From positions 1 to 64,000 of the forward strand of contig CAWKOX010000031.1 of NCBI GenBank assembly GCA_963851095.1: a stretch of 64,000 nt of DNA. Direction: 5' to 3'. Origin of the DNA: Oleispira sp963851095. GTDB lineage: Bacteria > Pseudomonadota > Gammaproteobacteria > Pseudomonadales > Oceanobacteraceae. This document shows positions 50,562 through 60,587 of the stretch, piece after piece. Made by a program: the position numbers and the translations under genes. Below the pieces are notes generated by a model. It searched no databases and was not told the origin of the DNA. It saw only the letters and a list, made by a program, of their open reading frames with translations. Every line of letters begins with the position of its first letter. Positions within the stretch are counted from its first letter, which is position 1.

Positions 50562-51797
50562 TTACAGCCGCACATAGCCGCCTGGGGTTTGTGCGATTTG
50601 CCCTTTAAGTTCCATTAACATCAGCTGTTGAGCGATTTCAGCAACGCTCAATCCGGTGCGATTAACCAAGGCATCAATCGACGTTGGCACGACATCCAGA
50701 GCTTGATAAATTGTTTTACTCATACCGCTTAACTTTGGCCCTACAGCCTTTGACGCGGATGATGTTTGAGCGGTTTGTGATATTTCTGAGTCTGAGGAAG
50801 CAGTAGAAGAAGCGGCAAAGAAGTCTTCTTGTTGCTGCTCTTGCGACAGTGGCGCTGATCGCGTTTCAACCGCCAAATCCGAATTCAGCAAAGCAATAAT
50901 ATCCCCAGCATCCTCGATTAGACTAGCCCCTTCTTTGATCAAAAGATGACAGCCTCGACTCAGAGGATTACTCACCGCGCCGGGTAAGGCAAAAACTTCA
51001 CGACCTTGTTCCGCCGCCAAGCGAGCCGTAATTAAAGAGCCGCTTTTAAGCGCAGCTTCGATCACCAAGGTGCCCAAACTCATACCACTCACAATCCGAT
51101 TACGCCTTGGAAAATGCTGCGCAAGTGCCTTAATGTCCGGTAAATGTTCCGACAATAAAACCCCTCCCGCACTGACGATTTTATCTGCTAATGCTTGATG
51201 ACGCTTGGGATAAATTTCTTCTAAGCCCGAGCCTAATACCGCAATGGTTTTACCCAAACCAAGGCCTGTCGCATTATTCAGCGCGCCACTATGAGCCTCG
51301 CCATCAATGCCAATCGCCAAGCCACTAATCACATGCCAATCAGAAGCGACCAGCTGTTGCGCGATAGTAAACGCTTGCTCGCGGCCATAATGGCTAGGGT
51401 TACGACTGCCTACAATGGCAATACTAGGCTCGTTCAATAGTTGAGGATTACCACGATAAAACAAAAAGATAGGCGCATCACGTAAGATGCTTAAAGCATC
51501 TGGGTAATATTCATCATCGGGCATTAATACGCCGCAATCAGGTTGCTGACACCAATGTTGTATTTTTTGCCAACCGGCATATACAAAGGGATTAAGTTGA
51601 TCGGTCGATGCTTGTAATCGTTGCCACTCATGAGCGCGCTCTGGTTTTAATCCAAAAGCGATAAGATCTTCAGCACTATGATTGATTAAATCGGAGCTTG
51701 TTGGCAGCTGCTCTCTAACTTTATTGAGCGCAATACTGCCAATGCCAGGGATGCTTGATAGAGTCCACCAAGCGAAGAGCACCTCATCCTTGAGCAT
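50562..51797 (-). CDS. dprA: DNA-processing protein DprA (Smf)
   Basis: DprA loads RecA on incoming single-stranded DNA during natural transformation. The 411-residue protein has an N-terminal SAM-like domain (WTLSSIPGIGSIALNKVRE) and a Rossmann-like core with IAIVGSRNPSHYG, SGLAIGIDGEAHSGAL, LGSGLEEIYPKRHQAL and FPRRNRIVSGMS. A Ser/Gln-rich linker of about 50 residues follows, then a C-terminal winged-helix domain (SIDALVNRTGLSVAEIAQQL). The genome may therefore be competent, though the gene alone does not prove it. Confidence 0.95.
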   Translation of the reverse strand: MLKDEVLFAWWTLSSIPGIGSIALNKVREQLPTSSDLINHSAEDLIAFGLKPERAHEWQRLQASTDQLNPFVYAGWQKIQHWCQQPDCGVLMPDDEYYPDALSILRDAPIFLFYRGNPQLLNEPSIAIVGSRNPSHYGREQAFTIAQQLVASDWHVISGLAIGIDGEAHSGALNNATGLGLGKTIAVLGSGLEEIYPKRHQALADKIVSAGGVLLSEHLPDIKALAQHFPRRNRIVSGMSLGTLVIEAALKSGSLITARLAAEQGREVFALPGAVSNPLSRGCHLLIKEGASLIEDAGDIIALLNSDLAVETRSAPLSQEQQQEDFFAASSTASSDSEISQTAQTSSASKAVGPKLSGMSKTIYQALDVVPTSIDALVNRTGLSVAEIAQQLMLMELKGQIAQTPGGYVRL

Positions 51798-51833
51798 GCT
51801 GTTTCCTTTTTCTATGTTCTTTGTAATACGTCC

Positions 51834-52871
51834 CTAGTAAGGGCTACGTACCTGATCGCCTACATTCAATGCACGCGTTGCTTTTGTTACTAGCGCATAC
51901 GATAACTTCTCGTAAGAGCGGAATACCATTAACTGGCCCGCTTTCTCGGCAGGTAAACGTACTTGCTCTTTCTTAGTACGGTCACGAACCACTTCACCGC
52001 GCTTCATAATATCAAGTACTGCACCTTCAGTAACGCCATCACGAGTTCCCTTGTTGATCACAATCATGCTGTATTGACCAATTTGAGTAACACCGCCAGG
52101 GACTGAAATAATGAAACCATCGACATAATCATCTGGTGCTTTCGGCTGAAAGCGAGCAATAACTTGTCTGTTTTCGGTCGTTAATAAACGATCGCCTTCT
52201 ACCACTTGCTGGCTTGTTTTAACCAACTCGAGTTTAACGATGTCTTTTTCATTACTGATAACGTTGGCTAGACCAATTTCTTTCGCTTCAAGGCCTAATA
52301 CTTCTTCCGTCACCGGATCTTTATAAACAACACTGGCACGGAACAAACCATAAGCGTTTGCGTAGCCATCAGTGAAATCACCACGGCCATAAGCAGTACC
52401 ACCCGCACCATTCATAATACGACCACCACCAGCAGAAAGAATATAAGGTGCCGCTTCAAGATCGCCTTTCTCTACAATGCGGTTACGCGTAATGAATGGC
52501 ATAATGGCATCCATAGGAATCGTTGGGATAGCGGATTCAATGGGTTCGATTCGAGCGGTCGGGGTCATTTTAATCGTGCGACTGCCTTCGCCTCGTTTAA
52601 CCACAGAGACTTTCATTTCACCATCAATCATCATCAGGCCGATAATATCGCCTGGAAAGATCAAATGTGGGTTGTTAATTTGGTCATTTTGATACCAGAT
52701 ATTAGGCCACTGCCAAGCGTCATCTGTATAGCGCTCTGCAATTCCCCATAGCGTATCGCCTTTCTTAACCGTATATCGCTCTGGCGCATCTGGTTTTAGC
52801 GTTAAAGCGTGACTAATTGTGCTTACTACGAGAAAAATCGCAGTAATTAGGTAACGAACTGTTTTGCTCAT
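51834..52871 (-). CDS. LysM-domain secreted protein, TsaP-like
   Basis: This 345-residue protein has a signal peptide (to SHA near residue 22) and one LysM peptidoglycan-binding domain (YTVKKGDTLWGIAERYTDD, about residues 33-52 onward). A long C-terminal beta-rich region follows. In pseudomonads the LysM gene at this place, upstream of dprA and divergent from def, corresponds to TsaP, which anchors type IV pilus secretin to the cell wall. I infer the same role from position and length. Confidence 0.82.
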   Translation of the reverse strand: MSKTVRYLITAIFLVVSTISHALTLKPDAPERYTVKKGDTLWGIAERYTDDAWQWPNIWYQNDQINNPHLIFPGDIIGLMMIDGEMKVSVVKRGEGSRTIKMTPTARIEPIESAIPTIPMDAIMPFITRNRIVEKGDLEAAPYILSAGGGRIMNGAGGTAYGRGDFTDGYANAYGLFRASVVYKDPVTEEVLGLEAKEIGLANVISNEKDIVKLELVKTSQQVVEGDRLLTTENRQVIARFQPKAPDDYVDGFIISVPGGVTQIGQYSMIVINKGTRDGVTEGAVLDIMKRGEVVRDRTKKEQVRLPAEKAGQLMVFRSYEKLSYALVTKATRALNVGDQVRSPY

Positions 52872-53014
52872 CCTATAATCCCTTTATCATTGGCATATAA
52901 GCCAACAGTCTTGTTTAGCCTTGTTATTATTGAAGACGCTATTTATTAAAAGTAGCTCTAACTATGACATATTAACAAGTTAAGCCCCAATAGTAATATA
53001 AGTGCATCACATCT

Positions 53015-53536
53015 ATGGCCATATTAGAAATACTAGAGTACCCAGATAAGCGTCTGCGTACAATTGCAAAACCCGTTACAGAAGTCACGGATAAAATTCG
53101 AGAAATCATCGATGACATGTTTGATACCATGTACGAAGCACCGGGGATTGGCCTTGCGGCAAGTCAGGTCGACGTACATTTGCGTATTGTGACAATGGAT
53201 TTATCTGAAGATAAATCTGAGCCGCTGGTTTTTATTAACCCAGAAGTCACTGTTTTGGACGGTGAATTAGAAAGCATGCAAGAAGGCTGCTTATCGGTTC
53301 CTGGCTTCTATGAAGACGTAACGCGTATTGAGCACTGTCTTGTTAAAGCACTTGATCGCGACGGAAAGCCTTTCGAATTAGAAGCCCGGGGCTTACTAGC
53401 CGTGTGTATTCAGCATGAGCTGGATCATTTAGAAGGTAAGCTGATGGTTGATTATCTATCACCACTGAAGCGCAACCGCATTAAATCTAAGCTAGAAAAA
53501 CAACACAAGATCGAAGCGCGCAACAATCGTCGTTAA
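53015..53536 (+). CDS. def: Peptide deformylase
   Basis: Def removes the N-formyl group from new proteins. The 173-residue enzyme has the three signature motifs GIGLAASQV, EGCLSVPG and QHELDHLEG (the zinc or iron site with the Cys and two His). The ATG at 53015 has a weak ribosome site. fmt follows after 45 bases, giving the classical def-fmt-rsmB-trkA order, divergent from the LysM gene. Confidence 0.97.
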   Translation: MAILEILEYPDKRLRTIAKPVTEVTDKIREIIDDMFDTMYEAPGIGLAASQVDVHLRIVTMDLSEDKSEPLVFINPEVTVLDGELESMQEGCLSVPGFYEDVTRIEHCLVKALDRDGKPFELEARGLLAVCIQHELDHLEGKLMVDYLSPLKRNRIKSKLEKQHKIEARNNRR

Positions 53537-53581
53537 AGCATTGTCGCCCTTACTACTCATTAGCTACCTGAAAGAGAGATT

Positions 53582-54535
53582 ATGGACGCCTTGAATATTG
53601 TTTTTGCCGGTACGCCGGATTTCGCCGCTGGTCATTTACAGGCATTAATAGACAGTCGACATAATGTGGTTGGCGTATACAGCCAACCCGATCGCCCAGC
53701 AGGGCGTGGTAAGAAACTGCAGCCTAGCCCAGTAAAACAGTTAGCACTTGAGCATAATATTCCGGTCTTTCAACCGCTGAATTTTAAGCAAGAAGGCGCT
53801 ATTGCAGAACTTGAATCCTTAAATGCCGACATCATGATTGTTGTCGCTTATGGTTTATTGCTGCCTTTAGCGGTTCTTGAGGCTCCTAAAATGGGCTGCT
53901 TAAACGTTCACGCCTCTATTTTGCCTCGCTGGCGGGGTGCTGCACCGATTCAACGTGCGATTCAAGCAGGGGATACCGAAACTGGAATCACCATCATGCA
54001 AATGGATGTTGGGTTGGATACTGGCGATATGTTAAGTAAAACCTTACTCGATATTCATGCCGACGAAACCGGTGGCAGCTTGCATGATCGCTTATTAGAA
54101 AAAGGGCCGACCGCCTTACTGCAAACACTCACGTTATTACAAGCAGGTGAAGCGATTGCCGAGAAGCAAGATGACTCTCTCGCCAACTACGCTCATAAGT
54201 TAACCAAAGAAGAAGCGTTAATTGATTGGTGCTTACCTGCAAAAGACATTGAATTAAGTGTTCGTGCCTTTAATCCATTCCCGTGCGCTTTTACCCTGCT
54301 AGGTGATCAACGCATTAAAGTTTGGCAAGCTATTACCTTAGACGAAGCGACCAATCTGCTACCCGGTACGATCGCTCGCGTCAGTAATGAAGGTATTGAT
54401 GTCGCTACCGGTGCTGGCATGATTCGTTTATTAAACATTCAGCTGATCGGCAAAAAAGCCATGACCGTACGTGATTTTATCAATGGTCAGCCTAATCTCT
54501 TTCAGCCACAGCATATGTTTGCTAGCCAGGCCTAA
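53582..54535 (+). CDS. fmt: Methionyl-tRNA formyltransferase
   Basis: Fmt formylates initiator Met-tRNA using 10-formyltetrahydrofolate. The 317-residue protein has VFAGTPDFAAGHLQALI, the folate/active-site motif HASILPRWRGAAPIQRAI, GDTETGITIMQMDVGLDTGDM and a C-terminal OB-like domain. An AAAGAGAG ribosome site precedes the ATG at 53582. It is coupled to def in function and to rsmB by a short gap. Confidence 0.97.
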   Translation: MDALNIVFAGTPDFAAGHLQALIDSRHNVVGVYSQPDRPAGRGKKLQPSPVKQLALEHNIPVFQPLNFKQEGAIAELESLNADIMIVVAYGLLLPLAVLEAPKMGCLNVHASILPRWRGAAPIQRAIQAGDTETGITIMQMDVGLDTGDMLSKTLLDIHADETGGSLHDRLLEKGPTALLQTLTLLQAGEAIAEKQDDSLANYAHKLTKEEALIDWCLPAKDIELSVRAFNPFPCAFTLLGDQRIKVWQAITLDEATNLLPGTIARVSNEGIDVATGAGMIRLLNIQLIGKKAMTVRDFINGQPNLFQPQHMFASQA

Positions 54536-54541
54536 TTAACT

Positions 54542-55978
54542 ATGTCTAAACCTACATCGTCTAAACCTACACAGCCTAATTCAGCACCGTCTAAGCTAGC
54601 CAGCTTTGATGCATCAACCTTTACAGTAAAAACCCCAGCGACAAAAAATATCCGAGCCATCGCGGCGCGGGTTTTGACTCAGGTTCAGTACGGCCAATCA
54701 TTAGCTCAGTGCTTACCTGCCGCTGAAGAGAAAATTGAGTTTGACGATATCCCATTTTTACGTGAACTTTGCTACGGCAGTTGCCGCTGGTATTTCCGTT
54801 TAAATGCATTGGCAAAAATGCTGCTCGAAAAACCCTTCCACGATGATGATGAAGACCTGCACCAATTATTAATCATTGGTCTGTATCAGCTAAACATTCA
54901 ACAAAAAGCGGCTCATGCCGCTATTTTTGAAACCGTAGAAGCCGCCGCCAGCCTAGACAAACCCTACTGTAAAGGGGTGATCAACGCCTGCTTACGTCGT
55001 TATGACCGTGAACATGTTGAGCTAATCGAATCACTAGGCAATAACCCTGTCACCTTGCACAGCCACCCTAAGTGGCTCGTGAAAGCGTTGAAAAAAGCGT
55101 GGCCTGATAATTATTTAGACATCATGGAGGCCAATAACCAACACCCTCCGTTTTGCATCCGCGTGAATCAGCAGCATCATACGCGCGAAGAATATCTAGC
55201 CATACTAGAACAAGCCGGTATTGAAGCCAGCGCAGGAAAGTTCGCTGAACACAGTATTTATCTCGCCCATGCGATGAATGTCTTTGAACTGCCTGGTTTC
55301 GAAGAGGGCTGGTGCAGCGTTCAAGACGAAGCCGCACAACTGGCTGCTGAACTGTTAGCACCACAAGCGGGCGAGCACATTCTTGATGCCTGCGCCGCGC
55401 CGGGTGGAAAGACCTGTCACATTCTTGAAAGTGCAGCCGATTTAACCGTTACCGCCATTGATTTGGAAGAAAAGCGCTTAGCCCGCGTCACAGAAAACCT
55501 TGAACGCTTACAGCTAGAAGCAAAAACCATTGCTTGCGATGCCAATAATTTGGACGAGTGGTGGGACGGACAATTATTCGACCGTATTTTACTCGATGCG
55601 CCATGTGCTGCCATTGGCGTAATTCGTCGTCATCCTGATATCAAATTGCTGCGCCGTAAAGAAGACATTGAGCAATTGGCCGATGTACAACTAGGCTTAT
55701 TAACATCGCTTTGGTCTACCTTAAAACCCGGTGGCCGCTTGGTATACGCGACGTGCTCAATCATGCCGATGGAAAATGCCGCAGTGGTTGATGCATTTAT
55801 TCAGACTCAAAATGACTCACATCAGGACGTTCTGACCTACAGCCTTCAGAATAAAAGCTGGGGAGTAGAAAGTGGCCACGGACGACAGTTGTTCCCGCAA
55901 CTCGCAAAGGCGTTGGACACGGGCACAGAGCAGGGTCATGATGGCTTCTATTACGCTGTATTAGAAAAGAAGAAATAG
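54542..55978 (+). CDS. rsmB: 16S rRNA (cytosine967-C5)-methyltransferase RsmB
   Basis: The 478-residue protein has a low-complexity N-terminal leader (SKPTSSKPTQPNS), an N-terminal NusB-like RNA-binding domain and a C-terminal SAM methyltransferase domain. The latter has LDACAAPGGKTCHILE, the nucleophile region DAPCAAIGVIRRHPDIK and ATCSIMPMENAA with the second conserved Cys. It methylates C967 of 16S rRNA. It starts six bases after fmt, and trkA starts one base after its stop. Confidence 0.96.
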   Translation: MSKPTSSKPTQPNSAPSKLASFDASTFTVKTPATKNIRAIAARVLTQVQYGQSLAQCLPAAEEKIEFDDIPFLRELCYGSCRWYFRLNALAKMLLEKPFHDDDEDLHQLLIIGLYQLNIQQKAAHAAIFETVEAAASLDKPYCKGVINACLRRYDREHVELIESLGNNPVTLHSHPKWLVKALKKAWPDNYLDIMEANNQHPPFCIRVNQQHHTREEYLAILEQAGIEASAGKFAEHSIYLAHAMNVFELPGFEEGWCSVQDEAAQLAAELLAPQAGEHILDACAAPGGKTCHILESAADLTVTAIDLEEKRLARVTENLERLQLEAKTIACDANNLDEWWDGQLFDRILLDAPCAAIGVIRRHPDIKLLRRKEDIEQLADVQLGLLTSLWSTLKPGGRLVYATCSIMPMENAAVVDAFIQTQNDSHQDVLTYSLQNKSWGVESGHGRQLFPQLAKALDTGTEQGHDGFYYAVLEKKK

Positions 55979-55979
55979 A

Positions 55980-57353
55980 TTGAAGATAATAATTTTAGGC
56001 GCAGGTCAGGTAGGTGGCACACTGGCCGAAAACCTCGCCCATGAACAAAATGACATCACGGTGATCGATACCGATTCTCAGCGACTGCGAGAACTGCAAG
56101 ATTTAATCGATATTAAAACCGTAGTGGGTACAGGATCTTACCCTCAAGTACTTCGCCAAGCAGGCGCCGACGATGCTGACATGTTAATTGCGGTGACGAA
56201 CTCTGACGAAACCAACATGGTGGCCTGTCAGGTAGCGTATACTCTATTTCGCACCCCGACCAAAATCAGCCGTATTCGCTCAAATGCCTATTTAAAGCAA
56301 AAAGAATTATTCAAATCCGACGCATTCCCCATCGATGTTTTAATCTCTCCTGAGCAAGTCGTTACCAACTACATCAAGCGCTTATTAGAATACCCCGGGA
56401 CTTTGCAGGTATTGGACTTTGCCGATGAGAAAGTTCAGCTAGTCGCCGTTCGGGCTCACCACGGTGGGCTGCTTGTTGGACAAGAACTGCGTAAGCTACG
56501 AGAACACATGCCATCGGCTGATACCAAGGTAGCGGCGATTTATCGCCGTGGCCAAGCGATCTTACCAACCGCCGATACCATCATCGAAGTCGATGATGAA
56601 GTCTTCTTTATTGCCGCCAAAAATCACATCAAAAAAGTCATGAGTGAACTGCGCCGAGAAGAAGGCCAATATAAACGCATTCTGATCGTAGGGGGTGGCA
56701 ACATTGGTTATCGCCTAGCCAAGACCCTTGAAAACAAATACCGCATTAAATTGATTGAACACAATCCTAAGCGGGCGAAGTTCCTTAGTGAAAACCTTTC
56801 AAAAACGGTTGTTTTAATCGGTAGCGCATCCGACAAAGTGCTCTTAGAAGAAGAGAATATCGAAAATATCGATGTTTTTTGCGCCGTCACGAACGATGAT
56901 GAATCAAACATTATTTCATCGATGTTGGCCAAGCGTTTAGGCGCTCGTAAGGTCATGACCTTAATTAACAAAGCCGCTTACGTTGATCTCGTTCAGGGTG
57001 GGGTTATTGATATTGCCATCTCGCCACAGCAAACAACAATTGGTAGCTTGCTAACACACGTAAGGCGTGGAGACGTAGTAAATGTTCACTCACTACGCCG
57101 AGGTGCCGCGGAGGCCATTGAAGCCATCGCACACGGTGATAAGCTCACCTCGAAAGTAGTCGGAAAAGCCATCTGCGATATATCCTTACCAAAAGGAACC
57201 ACTATCGGCGCCATTGTCCGAGGCGAACAAGTCATTATCGCTCACGATGATGTGGTCGTAGAGTCTGATGACCATGTCATCTTATTCGTAGTTGATAAGC
57301 GTCGAATTTCAGAAGTCGAAAGATTGTTCCAAGTCGGATTAGGGTTCTTCTAA
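55980..57353 (+). CDS. trkA: Trk potassium uptake regulatory subunit TrkA
   Basis: This 457-residue cytoplasmic NAD-binding regulator of K+ uptake has two tandem RCK modules: first KIIILGAGQVGGTLAENL, second RILIVGGGNIGYRLAKTLE (about residues 232-250), each followed by a C-terminal ligand domain. The start is TTG at 55980, just after the rsmB stop, with AGAAGAA upstream. trkH starts two bases after its stop, so the subunits are made together. Confidence 0.95.
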   Translation: MKIIILGAGQVGGTLAENLAHEQNDITVIDTDSQRLRELQDLIDIKTVVGTGSYPQVLRQAGADDADMLIAVTNSDETNMVACQVAYTLFRTPTKISRIRSNAYLKQKELFKSDAFPIDVLISPEQVVTNYIKRLLEYPGTLQVLDFADEKVQLVAVRAHHGGLLVGQELRKLREHMPSADTKVAAIYRRGQAILPTADTIIEVDDEVFFIAAKNHIKKVMSELRREEGQYKRILIVGGGNIGYRLAKTLENKYRIKLIEHNPKRAKFLSENLSKTVVLIGSASDKVLLEEENIENIDVFCAVTNDDESNIISSMLAKRLGARKVMTLINKAAYVDLVQGGVIDIAISPQQTTIGSLLTHVRRGDVVNVHSLRRGAAEAIEAIAHGDKLTSKVVGKAICDISLPKGTTIGAIVRGEQVIIAHDDVVVESDDHVILFVVDKRRISEVERLFQVGLGFF

Positions 57354-57355
57354 GC

Positions 57356-58804
57356 ATGCATTTTTCTGTTATTGCCCGGGTACTCGGGTTGCTGATGATG
57401 ATATTCAGCTTCACCCTAGTGCCTCCTATGATCGTTTCTTGGCTCTATCAAGACGGTACTCTCAACGCTTTTTTATACGCCTTATTGATCACTTTTGGCA
57501 TTGGCTTACTGGTATGGCTACCGGTTCATAAGCACAAGCAAGAATTAAAAACCCGAGATGGTTTTGTGATTACTGTCCTGTTCTGGCTGGTACTCGCATT
57601 CTCTGGAAGTGTGCCGTTATATTTAGCCGAGCACCCAGGGTTAAGTTATACCGATGCGTTTTTCGAATCACTTTCGGGTTGGACAACGACTGGCGCGACC
57701 GTGATCACGGGTCTAGATGAACTGCCTGAATCTATTCTTTGGTATCGACAGCAACTGCAATGGCTTGGCGGTATGGGTATTATTGTGCTCGCAGTGGCAG
57801 TATTACCGATGCTCGGTATTGGTGGTATGCAGTTATTCCGTGCTGAAACACCTGGCCCGGTAAAAGACTCAAAACTCACCCCAAGAATTACCGAAACAGC
57901 AAAAGCGCTTTGGTATATTTATCTATCTCTTACCATTGCCTGCGCAGCCGCTTATTGGTTTGCAGGCATGTCGCTCTTCGATGCGATAGGACACAGTTTT
58001 GCCACCGTTGCGATTGGCGGTTTCTCTACCCATGACGCATCGCTTGGCTACTTCAATAGCCCTACGATTGAAGCTATAGCCATGATCTTCATGCTGATAT
58101 CCGTACTGAACTTCGGCTTGCACTTCTACGCTTGGAAAAATAAATCCATCGTGCATTACTTCATGGATTCTGAATTTAAGTTTTTATTGTCGATTATATT
58201 CGGCGGCGCGGTTCTCACAGTATCCGCACTCTGGTTAACCGACACCTATACGCTTACCGACTCTATTCGTAATGGGTTATTTCAACTGATTTCAGTTGCC
58301 ACAACAACAGGATTCGGTACGGTTGGTTTTGCTGAATGGCCCGTATTTTTACCTGTACTGTTATTCATGATGGCTTTTATTGGCGGCTGTGCCGGGTCTA
58401 CCGGCGGCGGCATGAAAGTAATTCGAATTTTACTTATTTATAAGCAAGGAATACGTGAAATTCTTCGCCTTATTCATCCCAATGCCATCATCCCAGTGAA
58501 GATCAACAAACGAACAGTCAATGACCGAGTACTAGAATCTGTTTGGGGCTTTTTCTCGGTTTACATCCTTACCTACATGGTAATGATGGTGGCACTACTT
58601 GCTACTGGCCTAGATCACGTTACTGCTTTCTCTGCAGTGGGTGCTTGCCTAAATAATTTAGGCCCTGGCCTAGGCGATGTTGCTGCTCACTACGGTAATA
58701 TCAGTGATGTAGCCAAGTGGATATTATCCATCACCATGCTTCTAGGGCGTTTAGAAATTTTCACATTCCTAGTACTAATGAGCCCTGCCTTCTGGCGTAA
58801 TTAA
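57356..58804 (+). CDS. trkH: Trk potassium channel/transporter subunit TrkH
   Basis: This 482-residue membrane protein has four repeated pore-like M1-P-M2 units, including TGATVITGLDELPES, GHSFATVAIGGFSTHDAS, ATTTGFGTVGFAEWP and NNLGPGLGDVAAHYGNIS. These carry the Gly-rich selectivity-filter sequences of the TrkH/KtrB family. It imports K+ under TrkA control and closes the def-fmt-rsmB-trkA-trkH operon. Confidence 0.95.
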   Translation: MHFSVIARVLGLLMMIFSFTLVPPMIVSWLYQDGTLNAFLYALLITFGIGLLVWLPVHKHKQELKTRDGFVITVLFWLVLAFSGSVPLYLAEHPGLSYTDAFFESLSGWTTTGATVITGLDELPESILWYRQQLQWLGGMGIIVLAVAVLPMLGIGGMQLFRAETPGPVKDSKLTPRITETAKALWYIYLSLTIACAAAYWFAGMSLFDAIGHSFATVAIGGFSTHDASLGYFNSPTIEAIAMIFMLISVLNFGLHFYAWKNKSIVHYFMDSEFKFLLSIIFGGAVLTVSALWLTDTYTLTDSIRNGLFQLISVATTTGFGTVGFAEWPVFLPVLLFMMAFIGGCAGSTGGGMKVIRILLIYKQGIREILRLIHPNAIIPVKINKRTVNDRVLESVWGFFSVYILTYMVMMVALLATGLDHVTAFSAVGACLNNLGPGLGDVAAHYGNISDVAKWILSITMLLGRLEIFTFLVLMSPAFWRN

Positions 58805-58949
58805 CGCCACTTTAATCTAAATACTCTCTGTGTTAACGAAAGCCTTAGGTTTGGTCAGCGAAGTTGTAAAGCTTTGCTAGACTTAACCTACCGGCTTTTT
58901 TATATAGCTCATTTTAAATAGCACACATACGGATAAACGATTTCCTCAT

Positions 58950-60587
58950 ATGATTAATTTGGGAAAAGCACTAGCAGGGCGGCGCATCTTAATTGTCGAT
59001 GACCTTGTACAAGCTCGAAGCTCATTAAAAAAAATGGCGACTATTCTAGGCGGCGAGAATATCGATGTAGCGATTAATGGTATAGAAGCCATGAACCTTA
59101 TTCATGAGCATGAGTATGACATCATTTTATCCGATTATAATCTTGGCAATAGCAAAGATGGCCAGCAAATTTTAGAAGAAGCTCGCTTTACTCATCGCCT
59201 GCGTGCGACCTCTTTGTTTATTGTGATCACTGGTGAAAATGCGATGGACATGGTTATGGGTGCCCTTGAACATGACCCCGATGGCTATATTACTAAGCCC
59301 TATACCCTCGATATGTTGAAAGAACGGCTTATTCGTATAATGACCATTAAAGAAGGTCTGATTAACGTCAATAAAGCCATTGATTTAAAAAAATATGATT
59401 TAGCCATTAAACAATGCTTTCAGGTGCTCGAACACAATCCCCGCTTACGATTACCTGCTTCTCGCATTCTAGGTCAGCTATTACTGCGCCAAAAACAATA
59501 TGCTCAAGCCCTAAAAGTATACTCCCAATTATTAGAAGAGCGTTCTATTTCCTGGGCAAAACTAGGTCAAGCGATTTGTATTTTTAAACTGGGTGAGCCT
59601 GAAAAAGCCTTACGCCTGCTCCAAAATACTCTCATGGATCATCCACTCTATGTTCAATGTAATGACTGGATTGCTAAGATTCTATTAAGTTTGAAAAAAC
59701 CAGAAGAGGCGCAATCGTCCTTAGAAAAGGCTATTTTAGTATCTCCTAAGGCAGTATTACGACAAATGGAGCTAGGACGTATTGCGTTTAACAATGGTGA
59801 CTTAGAAACGGCTGAAAAAGCCTACAAATATGCCATGCGCTTAGGGCGTCACTCTTGTCACAAATCGGAAAATAACTATTTACAGTTTGCTCGCTCTGCT
59901 CAAGCTTTACTTAATAACCCTAAAGAAAGGCAAGTTCAAAATAAAGCCAATGAAGCGCTACGAGCCTTAGAAGAAGTAAAGGAAGATTACTCTGATAATT
60001 CGGATGCGCTTTTTGAAGCCTCTATTGTTGAAAGCAAAACATACAGCAATATGGAAAATCCGAAGCTCAGTAAAAGTAGCGCAAATGATGCTGAGGAACT
60101 ACTGGGCGCTTACGAAGCACCCAGTATTGACTATCAACTGCTGCTAACCGAAGCCTTTATTGATAGCGACCAATCAGTAAAAGCCCAAAAGATCATTGAT
60201 GAGCTGAAGAAAAGTAAACTCACCCATAAACAAGAAATTACCTTAATTCGCCTAGATAACGCTTTAAACGGCGAAGCCCTTAAGCGCCACTCCAGCCTAC
60301 TCAATGATGAAGGGATTGCTCATTATGAAAAAGGGGAGTTAGAGGACGCGATCATCGCATTCGACCAAGCAACTCACTATGAACAAGCCAGCACCAGTGT
60401 TTTATTAAATTCTATTCAAGCTAAAGTATCGCTAATGGAGCGTGAAAGCCCTGATAAACAGCATTTGAAAGACGTTCGAACGTTATTAATACGCGTCGGT
60501 GAATTGGACAAAAATAATGAACGGTTCGTTCGCTATTCTCGACTGCGTAAAACTTATGATCGTTTATGTAGGGCTGTTGAAAAATGA
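58950..60587 (+). CDS. Response-regulator receiver domain with TPR repeats, no DNA-binding output
   Basis: The 545-residue protein begins with a CheY-like receiver (residues about 12-140): acidic pair IVDDLV, phosphoacceptor Asp in ILSDYNLG, FIVITGEN and conserved Lys in GYITKPYT. The remainder is helical tetratricopeptide repeats (such as YAQALKVYSQLLEE, EEAQSSLEKAILVSPKA, GDLETAEKAYKYAM, GELEDAIIAFDQA). The output is therefore protein-protein contact. The next gene, a small histidine kinase, starts at the ATGA overlap with its stop, so the two are probably a signalling pair. Similar receiver-TPR proteins occur in marine gammaproteobacteria, but I know no characterised one in this setting. 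Confidence 0.85.
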   Translation: MINLGKALAGRRILIVDDLVQARSSLKKMATILGGENIDVAINGIEAMNLIHEHEYDIILSDYNLGNSKDGQQILEEARFTHRLRATSLFIVITGENAMDMVMGALEHDPDGYITKPYTLDMLKERLIRIMTIKEGLINVNKAIDLKKYDLAIKQCFQVLEHNPRLRLPASRILGQLLLRQKQYAQALKVYSQLLEERSISWAKLGQAICIFKLGEPEKALRLLQNTLMDHPLYVQCNDWIAKILLSLKKPEEAQSSLEKAILVSPKAVLRQMELGRIAFNNGDLETAEKAYKYAMRLGRHSCHKSENNYLQFARSAQALLNNPKERQVQNKANEALRALEEVKEDYSDNSDALFEASIVESKTYSNMENPKLSKSSANDAEELLGAYEAPSIDYQLLLTEAFIDSDQSVKAQKIIDELKKSKLTHKQEITLIRLDNALNGEALKRHSSLLNDEGIAHYEKGELEDAIIAFDQATHYEQASTSVLLNSIQAKVSLMERESPDKQHLKDVRTLLIRVGELDKNNERFVRYSRLRKTYDRLCRAVEK